Position numbers and translations under genes: made by a program | DNA from: JBKJUK01 sp046590705 | GTDB taxonomy: Bacteria > Acidobacteriota > Thermoanaerobaculia > Gp7-AA8 | Length of the DNA stretch: 12,210 nt | Assembly (NCBI GenBank): GCA_046590705.1 | Contig: JBKJUK010000082.1 | Coordinates: forward strand, 1-12,210 | Direction: 5' to 3' | The notes under the pieces: model-generated | Seen by the model: only the letters and a program-made list of their open reading frames with translations | Database searches by the model: none | What the model was told of the DNA's origin: nothing | In this document: piece after piece, positions 1 through 6,796 of the stretch | How positions within the stretch are numbered: position 1 is the stretch's first letter | How the letters are laid out: each line of letters opens with the position of its first letter

Positions 1-1913
1 CGTTCGACGGAACAGAGATCTTTCACGCGGGACAGCACATCGCTCTGGTAGCAGCCACCTCATTCGAGAAAGCTACAGCCGCAGCGATGCTGGTGCGTGC
101 GACCTACGAGACGCTCGAGCCGCGCGTCACGATGGACGCGCACCTTCAGGACGCAAAGCCGTTCGGTTCGGAAGTCAAACGCGGCGATGCCATGGCTGCC
201 CTGGCTTCAGCCGAGGTGAAAGTCGACGAGATTTACCGTACGCCGGTCGAGCATCACAACATGCTGGAGCCGCACGCGCTCGTCGCGATCTGGGAAGGGG
301 ATCGCCTGACTGTCCATGACTCCTCACAGTACATCAGTCGTGTACAGACCGATCTGTCCGTGGCCTTCGCAATTCCTCCAGAGAATATACGCGTTCTGTC
401 GCCTTACGTAGGTGGAGGCTTCGGGAGCAAAGGGAAAGCCTGGCCCCACATCTTCCTGGCAGTGGCTGCCGCAAGAAAGCTTCAGCGCCCTGTCAGGCTG
501 TCACTGACCCGCAAACAGCTTTTCACCTCGAACGGCTATCGCCCGCAGACCGAGCAGCGCGTAGCACTCGGTGCGACCAAAGATGGAAAGCTGACTTCGG
601 TCATCCACGAGTCCATCTCCAGCACCTCCATGCTGGACAACTACGTCGAGCGCTGCACCGTCGCCACCCCGAAAATGTACGCTACACCCAACCTCTACGC
701 GGTCAATAAGATCGTCAGAGTGAATCAGAGTGCACCGACTTTCATGCGCGCGCCCGGCGAGACGCCGGGGATGTATGCGCTCGAATCGGCACTCGATGAA
801 CTCGCATACAAGTTGAACATTGATCCGGTCGAGCTTCGGATGATCAACCATGCCGACAGCGATCCGCAGAGCGGGAAGCCGTGGTCGAGTAAGTCACTAA
901 GGGAGTGCTACGCGCAGGCTGGAGAGAAGTTCGGCTGGGCGCGCCGCAAGGCCGAGCCTCGCTCTATGAAAGAGGGTCCGCTACTGATCGGCTGGGGGAT
1001 GGCCAGCGCCACCTATCCGACCTACCAGCAGCCAGCGAGTGCTTCTGTGAGGATTCTCGCGGATGGAAGGGCCGTGGTTCAATGCGGTGCGCAAGAAATG
1101 GGCATGGGCACGGCCACCGTGCAGGCGCAACTCGCTGCGGGAATTCTCGGGCTCCCGGAGTCCAGCGTTCGTTTCGAGTACGGAGATACGTTGCTCCCGA
1201 AGGCTCCGGTCGCGGGCGGCTCGATGCAGACCGCCAGCGTCGGATCCGCCGTGCAGGGCGCAGCGCTCTCACTCCTCAAAAAATTGACCGAACTCGCTGT
1301 GAGTGATGCGTCTTCACCACTTCACCGCGCTAGGGTGGAAGACGTCGTGGCTTCAGGCGGTCGACTTCATCTCAAGAGCGAGACTGGGCGAGGCGAATCC
1401 TTCTCCGAAATCCTGACCCGTCACTACCTCCCCTCCCTGGAGGCGAAGTTCGACGCGAAGCCAGAGAACGAAAAGTACTCAGCCCACGCCTTCGGCGCTC
1501 ACTTCGTGGAAGTGGCGGTCGATCCCGATCTGGGTCGCACGGAGGTCCGTCGAGTAGTCAGCGCGTTCGCTTCAGGCCGCATCCTCAACGCCAAGACTGC
1601 TCGCAGCCAGTACCTCGGCGGCATCGTGCAGGGAATCGGCATGGCCCTGCTGGAGAAAACTCATGTCGACGCGAACCTCGGAAGAATTACCAACGCCAAC
1701 TTTGCTGAATATCTCGTCCCCGTGAATGCCGACATCAGAATGATTGATCCGATCCTGGTCGAGGAAGTCGACAAGCACGCAAACCCGATCGGCGTGAAAG
1801 GAATCGGAGAGATCGGAATCGTCGGTGTTGCCGCTGCCGTCGCCAATGCCGTTTATCACGCTACCGGCAAGCGCGTACGCGACCTGCCCATCACGATCGA
1901 GAAATTGCTCTAA
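1..1913 (+). CDS. Molybdenum hydroxylase large (Mo-binding) subunit, PaoC/YagR-like, 5' truncated
   Basis: This is the large subunit of a xanthine dehydrogenase/aldehyde oxidoreductase-family enzyme; it binds the molybdopterin cofactor and oxidises aldehydes or N-heterocycles. The frame is open to the left window edge, and codons from position 3 already match the family (a GQ-I-LV-A segment before the first ATG at 87), so the true start lies upstream. Visible motifs are GGGFGSKG (411-434), MRAPGE (744-761), the QEMGMGT and GGSMQTASVG cofactor-contact segments, and the terminal GVKGIGEIGI, whose Glu codon at 1809-1811 is the expected catalytic base. MRAPGE and the C-terminal NAVYHATGKRVRDLPI resemble Escherichia coli PaoC more than classical xanthine dehydrogenase, so an aldehyde substrate is likely but unproven. 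The FeS and FAD subunits would be expected upstream of the window. The xdhC-like gene starts 19 bases after the stop, matching the paoABCD order. Confidence 0.95.
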   Translation, partial: FDGTEIFHAGQHIALVAATSFEKATAAAMLVRATYETLEPRVTMDAHLQDAKPFGSEVKRGDAMAALASAEVKVDEIYRTPVEHHNMLEPHALVAIWEGDRLTVHDSSQYISRVQTDLSVAFAIPPENIRVLSPYVGGGFGSKGKAWPHIFLAVAAARKLQRPVRLSLTRKQLFTSNGYRPQTEQRVALGATKDGKLTSVIHESISSTSMLDNYVERCTVATPKMYATPNLYAVNKIVRVNQSAPTFMRAPGETPGMYALESALDELAYKLNIDPVELRMINHADSDPQSGKPWSSKSLRECYAQAGEKFGWARRKAEPRSMKEGPLLIGWGMASATYPTYQQPASASVRILADGRAVVQCGAQEMGMGTATVQAQLAAGILGLPESSVRFEYGDTLLPKAPVAGGSMQTASVGSAVQGAALSLLKKLTELAVSDASSPLHRARVEDVVASGGRLHLKSETGRGESFSEILTRHYLPSLEAKFDAKPENEKYSAHAFGAHFVEVAVDPDLGRTEVRRVVSAFASGRILNAKTARSQYLGGIVQGIGMALLEKTHVDANLGRITNANFAEYLVPVNADIRMIDPILVEEVDKHANPIGVKGIGEIGIVGVAAAVANAVYHATGKRVRDLPITIEKLL

Positions 1914-1919
1914 TCGGCC

Positions 1920-1925
1920 GAGGGG
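1920..1925 (+). promoter_or_regulatory. Shine-Dalgarno that fixes the xdhC-like start
   Basis: GAGGGG lies 7 bases before ATG 1933. It supports this start over an upstream in-frame ATG at 1825, which would lie entirely inside the preceding Mo-subunit gene. Confidence 0.75.
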
Positions 1926-1932
1926 AAACCCG

Positions 1933-2838
1933 ATGCACGAGATATCGAAAATCATCGCGGCAGTGAAACGCATCATGTCGGAGGGCAGGCGTGGCGTTCT
2001 CGTGACGGCCATCGCCACGAAGGGTTCCACCTATCGCCGCGCTGGTGCAAGAGTGGTCATCGCGGAGCAGGGGACGGGCTTCGGCCTGATCAGCGGCGGC
2101 TGTGTGGAGCGCGATCTCGCGCTGCGCATCGAATCGTGGATCGACGCCGGCCGCCCGCAGCTGCTCACATACGATACGACCCAGACCTCGGACATTCTCT
2201 TCGGGATGGGACTTGGTTGTCGCGGTGTCATCGAGATGCTGATCGAACCCTTCGAAGCAGGAAATCCACCTCAGCTGCTGCAGCACTTCGAGTGGCGAGG
2301 GCGCGAGCAGGTCACTCTGGCGACACTGTTCGAGAACCGTGAACTCCTGGTCGAGATCATCCATCCCCCGCGTGCTCTGGCCATCTTCGGCAGTGGAGTC
2401 GATGTCCACCCTGTCGCAGCCGCCGCAGATGCGCTCGGATGGGAGGTCACCACGCATGACCCTCGCTTCCTGTCACCTTCTGAACTGCAGACCCAGGCGC
2501 AACAGAAGCAATTCGATGCCGCAGTCGTCATGACGCACAACTTCATGCATGACCTGATGCTACTGGAAATTCTGCTGCTATCCCCCGTTCCGTACGTGGG
2601 ACTTCTCGGACCGAGACGCCGAGGCGAAGAGTTGATCAACGAGATGAGCGAGCCGGCGCGTGCATCCGCAGGTCGATTACGCAATCCGATCGGGCTCGAC
2701 CTGGGTGGCGAGACGCCGGAGGAGATCGCGCTTTCGATCGTGGCCGAGGTGCAGGCTGTACTGAACGATCGGAGCGGCGGATCACTGCAGGGACGCGAGA
2801 GTTCGTTGCATACGCGGCACGAGCTCTCGTGGGTCTGA
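1933..2838 (+). CDS. XdhC/CoxI/PaoD-family molybdenum cofactor insertion factor
   Basis: The product is a 301-residue member of the XdhC family. These are chaperones that bind the molybdenum cofactor, help its sulfuration and deliver it to the Mo-hydroxylase large subunit. The N-terminal XdhC_CoxI domain shows GSTYRRAGARVVI and LISGGCVERDLAL (about residues 32-70). The C-terminal Rossmann-like XdhC_C domain begins at LAIFGSGVDVHPVA (about residue 150), followed by THDPR and by PYVGLLGPRRRGEEL. The order of the two domains and the length are normal. The site where many relatives carry G-G-H reads GSGVDVHP, a mild departure. The gene sits 19 bases after the Mo-subunit gene and overlaps the MocA-like gene by 10 bases, so all three are probably one operon and this protein probably serves the upstream enzyme. 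Confidence 0.93.
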   Translation: MHEISKIIAAVKRIMSEGRRGVLVTAIATKGSTYRRAGARVVIAEQGTGFGLISGGCVERDLALRIESWIDAGRPQLLTYDTTQTSDILFGMGLGCRGVIEMLIEPFEAGNPPQLLQHFEWRGREQVTLATLFENRELLVEIIHPPRALAIFGSGVDVHPVAAAADALGWEVTTHDPRFLSPSELQTQAQQKQFDAAVVMTHNFMHDLMLLEILLLSPVPYVGLLGPRRRGEELINEMSEPARASAGRLRNPIGLDLGGETPEEIALSIVAEVQAVLNDRSGGSLQGRESSLHTRHELSWV

Positions 2839-3422
2839 CGGCGATTGTTCTTGGCGCGGGCGCATCCCGACGCTTCGGAAGTGCGAAGCAGCTTTTAGAG
2901 TTCGAGGGCGAAACGCTAATTCATCGTGCAGCGCGCACCGCGCTCTCGATTGCTCCGACAGTCGTCGTGATTCCCGATAGGAACAGCGGTCACGTTACTG
3001 CCGAGATCTCGGCCGCAATCCGTGAAGCGCTGTCCGATCTGAAAGTGCTGATCGTTGAGAATCCGGGTGCAGGCGAAGGCATGGCGTCTTCGATACGGGC
3101 CGGGGTGCGAGCATGTGACGGAGATCTGCTGATTACGCTTGGCGATCAGCCGCGCGTCACTGTGGCTCATTTCCTCGCGCTCGTGCAAGCTGGGGTGGCC
3201 ATCGCCGCAACGTCGTATGACACGATTGCCGGAGTACCCGCTTTCTTTTCGGCTAGGTTCCGTCCGGAACTCCTCGAGCTTCGCGGCGATGGCGGCGCGA
3301 GGCCGCTCTTCACACGGCACGCCGACCTTCTTCGTACAGTCTCTTTTGCAGAAGCCGCGCTAGACATCGACGAGCCTTACGACGCGACTGATGAACGCAG
3401 AACTCAGAACGCAGAAAGATGA
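2829..3422 (+). CDS. MocA-like molybdenum cofactor nucleotidyltransferase (NTP_transf_3 family)
   Basis: The product is a 197-residue nucleotidyltransferase. The N-terminal LGAGASRRFGSAKQLL (about residues 8-23) is the sugar-nucleotide-transferase-like signature, which binds the NTP. LGDQPRV (about 104-110) carries the metal-binding Asp, and GVPAFF with a GDGGARPLF segment follows as in MocA/CoxE-type proteins. By context it most likely attaches CMP to molybdopterin (giving the MCD cofactor used by PaoC-type enzymes), rather than GMP as in MobA. The GTG start at 2829 overlaps the end of the xdhC-like gene by 10 bases, and no clear Shine-Dalgarno is visible, which suggests coupled translation. 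The last residues (RRTQNAER) are encoded by a 7-bp tandem repeat and may be a recently acquired tail. Confidence 0.88.
   Translation: MGLTAIVLGAGASRRFGSAKQLLEFEGETLIHRAARTALSIAPTVVVIPDRNSGHVTAEISAAIREALSDLKVLIVENPGAGEGMASSIRAGVRACDGDLLITLGDQPRVTVAHFLALVQAGVAIAATSYDTIAGVPAFFSARFRPELLELRGDGGARPLFTRHADLLRTVSFAEAALDIDEPYDATDERRTQNAER
3393..3413 (+). repeat. 7-bp tandem repeat spanning the end of the MocA-like gene
   Basis: Three consecutive heptamers read GAACGCA, GAACTCA and GAACGCA, followed by a degenerate fourth unit (GAAAGAT) that contains the first base of the TGA stop. The unit length is not a multiple of three, so gain or loss of one copy would change the C-terminal frame. Confidence 0.7.
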
Positions 3423-3513
3423 AGTAAGAAAGAAGAGACGGAGCTCGAACAAACAAACCCCGATGCCACGGCACACCTGCGCGCTCAACTCACCGTCGAC
3501 ACACGATGGAACT

Positions 3514-3541
3514 AGTCCTGCAGGCTCATGGTTCCAGGACT
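3514..3541 (+). promoter_or_regulatory. Hairpin in the leader of the hfq-like gene
   Basis: AGTCCTG at 3514-3520 pairs perfectly with CAGGACT at 3535-3541 around a 14-base loop, and an outer T-G wobble can extend the stem. It sits about 80 bases upstream of the hfq-like start, with no T-run after it. It is therefore not a typical intrinsic terminator and may instead be a leader structure. The function is unknown. Confidence 0.4.
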
Positions 3542-3611
3542 GACGGCTTTGAGTGCCCACCAGTTCTTACGGCATGGAACGCGCACCGGCTCGTCGATAC
3601 GTGGCGTCGTC

Positions 3612-3617
3612 GGGAGG
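3612..3617 (+). promoter_or_regulatory. Shine-Dalgarno that fixes the hfq-like start
   Basis: GGGAGG lies 4 bases before ATG 3622. It favours this start over in-frame ATGs at 3553 and 3574, which have no such site. Confidence 0.7.
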
Positions 3618-3621
3618 TCTC

Positions 3622-3966
3622 ATGGCTTTTTCTCATCGAACTCAGGAAACTGGTGCAGGCCTGTCCGCATCGCGAAAAGGTCGCGGTTCTGTCGCAGATT
3701 TCAAAGCTGCCGCGAAGAAGGCGAAGCTCAAGCCGGCCCCACCGGAGCTGACGAATGCCGAGAACTTTTACTACTTGAAGCAGATGAACTCGAAGACGCC
3801 GATGGTCATCGTCATGAACGACGGCGAGGAAATTCATGGCTGGATCGAGTGGTACGACAAGAACAGCCTCAAGGTGAATCGTGAAGGCGCACCGAACCTG
3901 CTGATTCAGAAGCACTGGATCAAGTACCTGTTCAAAGCCGACGAGCTCGAGAACAGCCCTCGCTGA
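3622..3966 (+). CDS. hfq: Hfq-like Sm-fold RNA chaperone with N-terminal basic extension
   Basis: The product is 114 residues long and aligns by eye with Hfq over residues 45-105. NFYYLKQMNSKTPM corresponds to the first helix and the turn into the first strand. MVIVMNDGEEIHGWIEWYD (61-79) is the Sm1 motif, and LLIQKHWIKYLF (93-104) is the Sm2 motif with the Lys97-His98 pair of the proximal RNA-binding site. Hfq forms a hexameric ring that pairs small RNAs with mRNAs. Differences from enterobacterial Hfq are an added N-terminal segment of about 44 residues rich in Lys and Ala, almost no C-terminal tail, and substitution of the FDQF-type Sm1 end by YDKN. Similar proteins are annotated as Hfq in Acidobacteriota, from memory. 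It appears monocistronic: about 200 bp of leader precede it and 55 bases separate it from pdxA. Confidence 0.8.
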   Translation: MAFSHRTQETGAGLSASRKGRGSVADFKAAAKKAKLKPAPPELTNAENFYYLKQMNSKTPMVIVMNDGEEIHGWIEWYDKNSLKVNREGAPNLLIQKHWIKYLFKADELENSPR

Positions 3967-4004
3967 ACTTCGCATACCTGGCTTCCCCTCTTTTGGGGCA
4001 GTTG

Positions 4005-4010
4005 TAGAAT
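4005..4010 (+). promoter_or_regulatory. Candidate -10 element for the pdxA operon
   Basis: TAGAAT (five of six consensus bases) ends 11 bases before the pdxA ATG at 4022. No convincing -35 is visible at 16-18 bases. If it is used, transcription would begin only a few bases before the start codon. No Shine-Dalgarno is present, so a leaderless or nearly leaderless transcript is possible. Confidence 0.35.
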
Positions 4011-4021
4011 GCTCTCCTTCG

Positions 4022-5011
4022 ATGACTCCCCTCGCGATCACTCTCGGCGACCCGGCCGGCATCGGAACCGAGACCACGCTCGAGGCCCTGCAGTCAATCG
4101 GCCACGAGTTTCCTGTGGTCCTTTTCGGGGACTGGAATCTCGCTCAGCAGACCGCTGCCGCGACCGATCGAAGCTTCGACTTCACGCGTATTTCAGAAAG
4201 TGAATTGCGAGGTTCCAGCGCTTCGCGCCTGTTCGTGGATGTAGCACTAGCCGGCGATCAGACACTGCGACACGGGGTGGTCGACGCTCTTTACGGGAAG
4301 ATTGCACTCGACTCGATCACCGCAGCGGTCACGAGCATCGAGCAGGGACATTGCGCGGCGCTGGTGACTGCGCCCGTCCACAAGCAGGCCATCAGACTGG
4401 CCGGCGCGAGTTTCCCTGGCCACACCGAGCTCCTCGCGCAGCGGGCCGGACTCACGAAGTACGGGAAAGAGTTCGCCATGTACTTCGACTCGCCGAAGCT
4501 CAAGGTGGTGCTGCTCTCGGTGCATGTTTCACTCGTCGAAGCCATCGCACAAGTGAGCTCCGATTCGATCTGCGACATCACCCGATTAACCGCAATCGGA
4601 TATCAGAAGCTCTACGGCAACGCACCGCGGATCGCCATCGCCGGCCTCAACCCTCATGCCGGTGAAGGTGGTGCGTTCGGATCAGAGGAGATTGAGATCG
4701 CCGATGCCGTGCGACGTTGCCGTGACGAGGGTCTCGAGGTCACAGGGCCACTGTCGCCCGACACAGTTTTTCTGGCCACAACGAAGGGGGCATTCGATCT
4801 GGTCGTGGCGATGTACCACGATCAGGGACTCATTCCGGTCAAGACCATGTATTTCAATGAGTCGGTGAATGTAACGATGGGACTTCCCTATCTTCGGTGC
4901 TCGGTCGATCATGGAACAGCATTCGACATTGCAGGACAAGGTGTGGCCGACTCTGCGCCTTCCGAATACGCAATTCGATGGGCCTGGAAACAGAGGGGGA
5001 AGTTCGCGTGA
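4022..5011 (+). CDS. pdxA: 4-hydroxythreonine-4-phosphate dehydrogenase
   Basis: PdxA oxidises 4-phosphohydroxy-L-threonine with NAD, a step in the DXP-dependent route to pyridoxal phosphate; it is a cytosolic metal-dependent dimer. The 329-residue length is normal. Visible signatures are the N-terminal LAITLGDPAGIGTE (residues 4-17), TAPVHKQAIRLAG and GHTELLA (metal and substrate His), GLNPHAGEGGAFGSEE, MYHDQGLIPVK (metal-binding His) and VDHGTAFDIAGQG near the C-terminus. The start ATG has no Shine-Dalgarno. The stop codon overlaps the GTG start of the next gene (GTGA). It is the first gene of a tightly packed run reaching apt. The identification is firm. A terephthalate-type or D-threonate-type PdxA2 paralogue is less likely given the full set of signatures, but cannot be excluded without a tree. 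Confidence 0.96.
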   Translation: MTPLAITLGDPAGIGTETTLEALQSIGHEFPVVLFGDWNLAQQTAAATDRSFDFTRISESELRGSSASRLFVDVALAGDQTLRHGVVDALYGKIALDSITAAVTSIEQGHCAALVTAPVHKQAIRLAGASFPGHTELLAQRAGLTKYGKEFAMYFDSPKLKVVLLSVHVSLVEAIAQVSSDSICDITRLTAIGYQKLYGNAPRIAIAGLNPHAGEGGAFGSEEIEIADAVRRCRDEGLEVTGPLSPDTVFLATTKGAFDLVVAMYHDQGLIPVKTMYFNESVNVTMGLPYLRCSVDHGTAFDIAGQGVADSAPSEYAIRWAWKQRGKFA

Positions 5012-5142
5012 ATCGAATCGTGTGGATCGCGAGAATCGTCGCGCTGCTCATGCTGCTTGCCTTTGCGATCACCATGATGAATCTTCATTCCAGACTCACG
5101 ACCATCCAGGCAAAACAGCCGAAAGTCCCGGCTCCCCGTTGA
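5008..5142 (+). CDS. Small single-pass membrane protein, unknown function (44 aa)
   Basis: A GTG start at 5008 overlaps the pdxA stop by 4 bases and has a strong Shine-Dalgarno (GAGGGGGAA about 6 bases upstream). The peptide has a short basic N-terminus (V/M-N-R-I), one hydrophobic segment of about 18 residues (roughly 6-24, LLMLLAFAIT at its core), then a polar basic tail ending KQPKVPAPR. This fits a single-pass inner-membrane protein. Its stop overlaps the TTG start of the transporter (TTGA), so it may also deliver ribosomes to the transporter start, which lacks its own site. I recognise no family. The frame is real by spacing, Shine-Dalgarno and composition, but the function is unknown. 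It might be a small partner or regulator of the adjacent transporter (inference). Confidence 0.65.
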   Translation: MNRIVWIARIVALLMLLAFAITMMNLHSRLTTIQAKQPKVPAPR

Positions 5143-6008
5143 GCCGTTTCACTCTTCCTGCCCTCGCGCTCTTCGCCATCGCTACGGTCTGGGGCGTTAC
5201 ATTCACCGTGACGAAAGAAACGCTCGCGCAGATCGAACCCGAGACGTTTCTCTTCTGGCGATTTCTTGCAGCAGGCTTTCTCCTTCTCATACCGGCGATG
5301 TGGCGCCGGGAACTGACCTCCCCCGTTCTCCGCGCCGGCTCCATTCTCGGGTTTCTGCTCTTCCTCGGTTACTGGAGCCAGACCCGCGGCCTGATCGATA
5401 CGAGTCCCTCGCACTCGGCATTCCTCACCGGGCTGAGCGTGGTCATGGTCCCTTTTCTCGACCGGTTTCTCTTCAAAGAAAGATTGACGATTCGTGCCGC
5501 AGCTGGCGCAGGTCTGGCCATGGCTGGAATCACGGTTCTGTTTGGCGGCGTCGCCTCGTCAGCAGGGAGGGGCGAGGCGCTGACACTCTTCTGCGCACTC
5601 TCCTTTGCGCTGCACATGATCGCCGCAGCCCACATCTCGCGACTGCATCCCCCGCTCGGGCTCGCTGCAGTACAGGTCTCGCTCGTAGCACTCTGCACAG
5701 CGCCGATGCTGCTCGTGAACTCCGAACCACAGTGGAGCAGTCGGGTCGTGGCGGTAGTGCTCGGCGCAGCGGTGATCAATACTGCCGCGGCCTTCGGTAT
5801 TCTGATGTGGGCACAGGCTCGGGTGAGTGCCACACAGACCGCAATCATCCTTGCATTCGAGCCGGTAGCGGCAGCGCTCAGTTCCACGTTCTATTACGGT
5901 GAGCAGGCCGGAATTCCGCTGGTCGCTGGTGGTGCGCTGATTGTCACGGCGATGATTGTGTCGCAACTACCGGTCTCGAAGATCAAAACAGAGAGGACAA
6001 GTGCATGA
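5139..6008 (+). CDS. EamA/DMT-family membrane transporter
   Basis: The product is a 289-residue polytopic membrane protein of the drug/metabolite transporter superfamily, with two EamA repeats and about ten predicted membrane segments. Repeat one opens with LALFAIATVWGVTFTVTKE and WRFLAAGFLLLIP. Repeat two runs from about residue 145 (GEALTLFCALSFALHMIAA) to the end, with ILAFEPVAAALSSTFYYGE, the usual second-repeat signature. The substrate cannot be told from sequence; metabolite or amino-acid export is typical. I chose TTG 5139 because the in-frame ATG upstream lies inside pdxA, and a later GTG (5207) would remove the first membrane segment. The start has no Shine-Dalgarno and overlaps the preceding stop (TTGA), implying translational coupling. 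The stop overlaps the surE ATG by 4 bases. Confidence 0.9.
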   Translation: MSRFTLPALALFAIATVWGVTFTVTKETLAQIEPETFLFWRFLAAGFLLLIPAMWRRELTSPVLRAGSILGFLLFLGYWSQTRGLIDTSPSHSAFLTGLSVVMVPFLDRFLFKERLTIRAAAGAGLAMAGITVLFGGVASSAGRGEALTLFCALSFALHMIAAAHISRLHPPLGLAAVQVSLVALCTAPMLLVNSEPQWSSRVVAVVLGAAVINTAAAFGILMWAQARVSATQTAIILAFEPVAAALSSTFYYGEQAGIPLVAGGALIVTAMIVSQLPVSKIKTERTSA

Positions 6009-6796
6009 GTACAGAACGAAGACCAAGGATCCTGGTCACGAATGACGACGGGATCTACAGCGACGGGCTGAAGAAACTTGCAGACGCGCTGCGACCGCTC
6101 GCGGACATCACGATTGTGGCCCCTGACCGCGAGCAGAGTGCGGCCTCGCATGCCCTCACACTGAATCGCCCGCTTCGAGTGCTGGAGATCGAGAAGGACC
6201 AATACATCGTCGACGGCACTCCTACCGATTGTGTCAATCTGGCAGTTCTTTCGGTAATGAAAGATGCGCGGCCCGATCTCGTCGTTTCCGGGATCAATTT
6301 CGGATCGAACCTGGGCGATGACGTGACGTACTCAGGAACAATTTCGGCGGCCTTCGAAGGCGCCCTGCTCGATATACCCGCCATCGCCTTCTCTGCAGTT
6401 GTGGCCGAGGAGTTTTCCTTCGCACCGTGCGCGGCCTTCGCTGCCCACCTGACAGCGAGCGTGCTGGCTGGAGATCGGGACCCTTCCGTCGTTCTGAATG
6501 TGAACTTTCCTTCAAGTCCGTTTCGGGGAGTCGCGGTCACGCGGCTCGGTAAGCGAACCTACACGGAAGGAATCATCGAGCGGCTCGACCCCCGCGGGAA
6601 GAAGTATTACTGGATCGGGGGAGCACCACCGGTGTGGCACCCTGACGAGGGTACCGACTTCGCTGCCATTGAGGCAGGAAACATCTCCATCACACCACTC
6701 CATCTCGATTTGACGCATCATGCTTCGATACCAAAGTTAAGATCGCTCGAGGACACACTTGCAGAGGCCGCATCCAGATCCAACCAGCATTCCTGA
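6005..6796 (+). CDS. surE: 5'/3'-nucleotidase SurE
   Basis: SurE is a metal-dependent phosphatase acting on nucleoside monophosphates, and often on 3'-nucleotides and short polyphosphate; it is linked to stationary-phase survival. At 263 residues it is normal in length. Motifs are ILVTNDDGIYSDGL (metal-binding Asp14-Asp15), APDREQSAASHA (Ser45), GTPTDCVNLA, SGINFGSNLGDDVTYSGT (metal-binding Asn) and GTDFAAIEAGNISITPLHLDL at the end. A GAGAGGA site at 5991-5997 lies 7 bases before the ATG, which overlaps the transporter stop (ATGA). The pcm gene starts inside the last 38 bases. The SurE-Pcm neighbourhood is conserved in many bacteria and groups repair and salvage functions. Confidence 0.97.
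   Translation: MSTERRPRILVTNDDGIYSDGLKKLADALRPLADITIVAPDREQSAASHALTLNRPLRVLEIEKDQYIVDGTPTDCVNLAVLSVMKDARPDLVVSGINFGSNLGDDVTYSGTISAAFEGALLDIPAIAFSAVVAEEFSFAPCAAFAAHLTASVLAGDRDPSVVLNVNFPSSPFRGVAVTRLGKRTYTEGIIERLDPRGKKYYWIGGAPPVWHPDEGTDFAAIEAGNISITPLHLDLTHHASIPKLRSLEDTLAEAASRSNQHS
6749..6753 (+). promoter_or_regulatory. Shine-Dalgarno for the pcm TTG start inside surE
   Basis: GAGGA ends 5 bases before TTG 6759. The next in-frame ATG (6831) has no comparable site and would discard the conserved EFAHLREL segment, so the TTG is preferred. Confidence 0.6.

Noticed and set aside
1825..1932. A longer XdhC-like protein starting at 1825.
   Set aside because: The extra 36 codons overlap the Mo-subunit gene in another frame and precede the Shine-Dalgarno at 1920-1925.
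3985..3998. CCCC-TCTTTT-GGGG hairpin after the hfq-like gene as a terminator.
   Set aside because: The stem is only 4 bp and no T-run follows.
4911..5138. A longer transporter starting at ATG 4911.
   Set aside because: The extension is a hydrophilic shadow of pdxA and the small membrane gene. The family-like sequence begins at TTG 5139.
5300..5902. A 200-codon plus-strand frame and a 172-codon minus-strand frame inside the transporter gene.
   Set aside because: Both are shadows of the EamA gene, whose membrane repeats are unmistakable. Their own translations are low-complexity.
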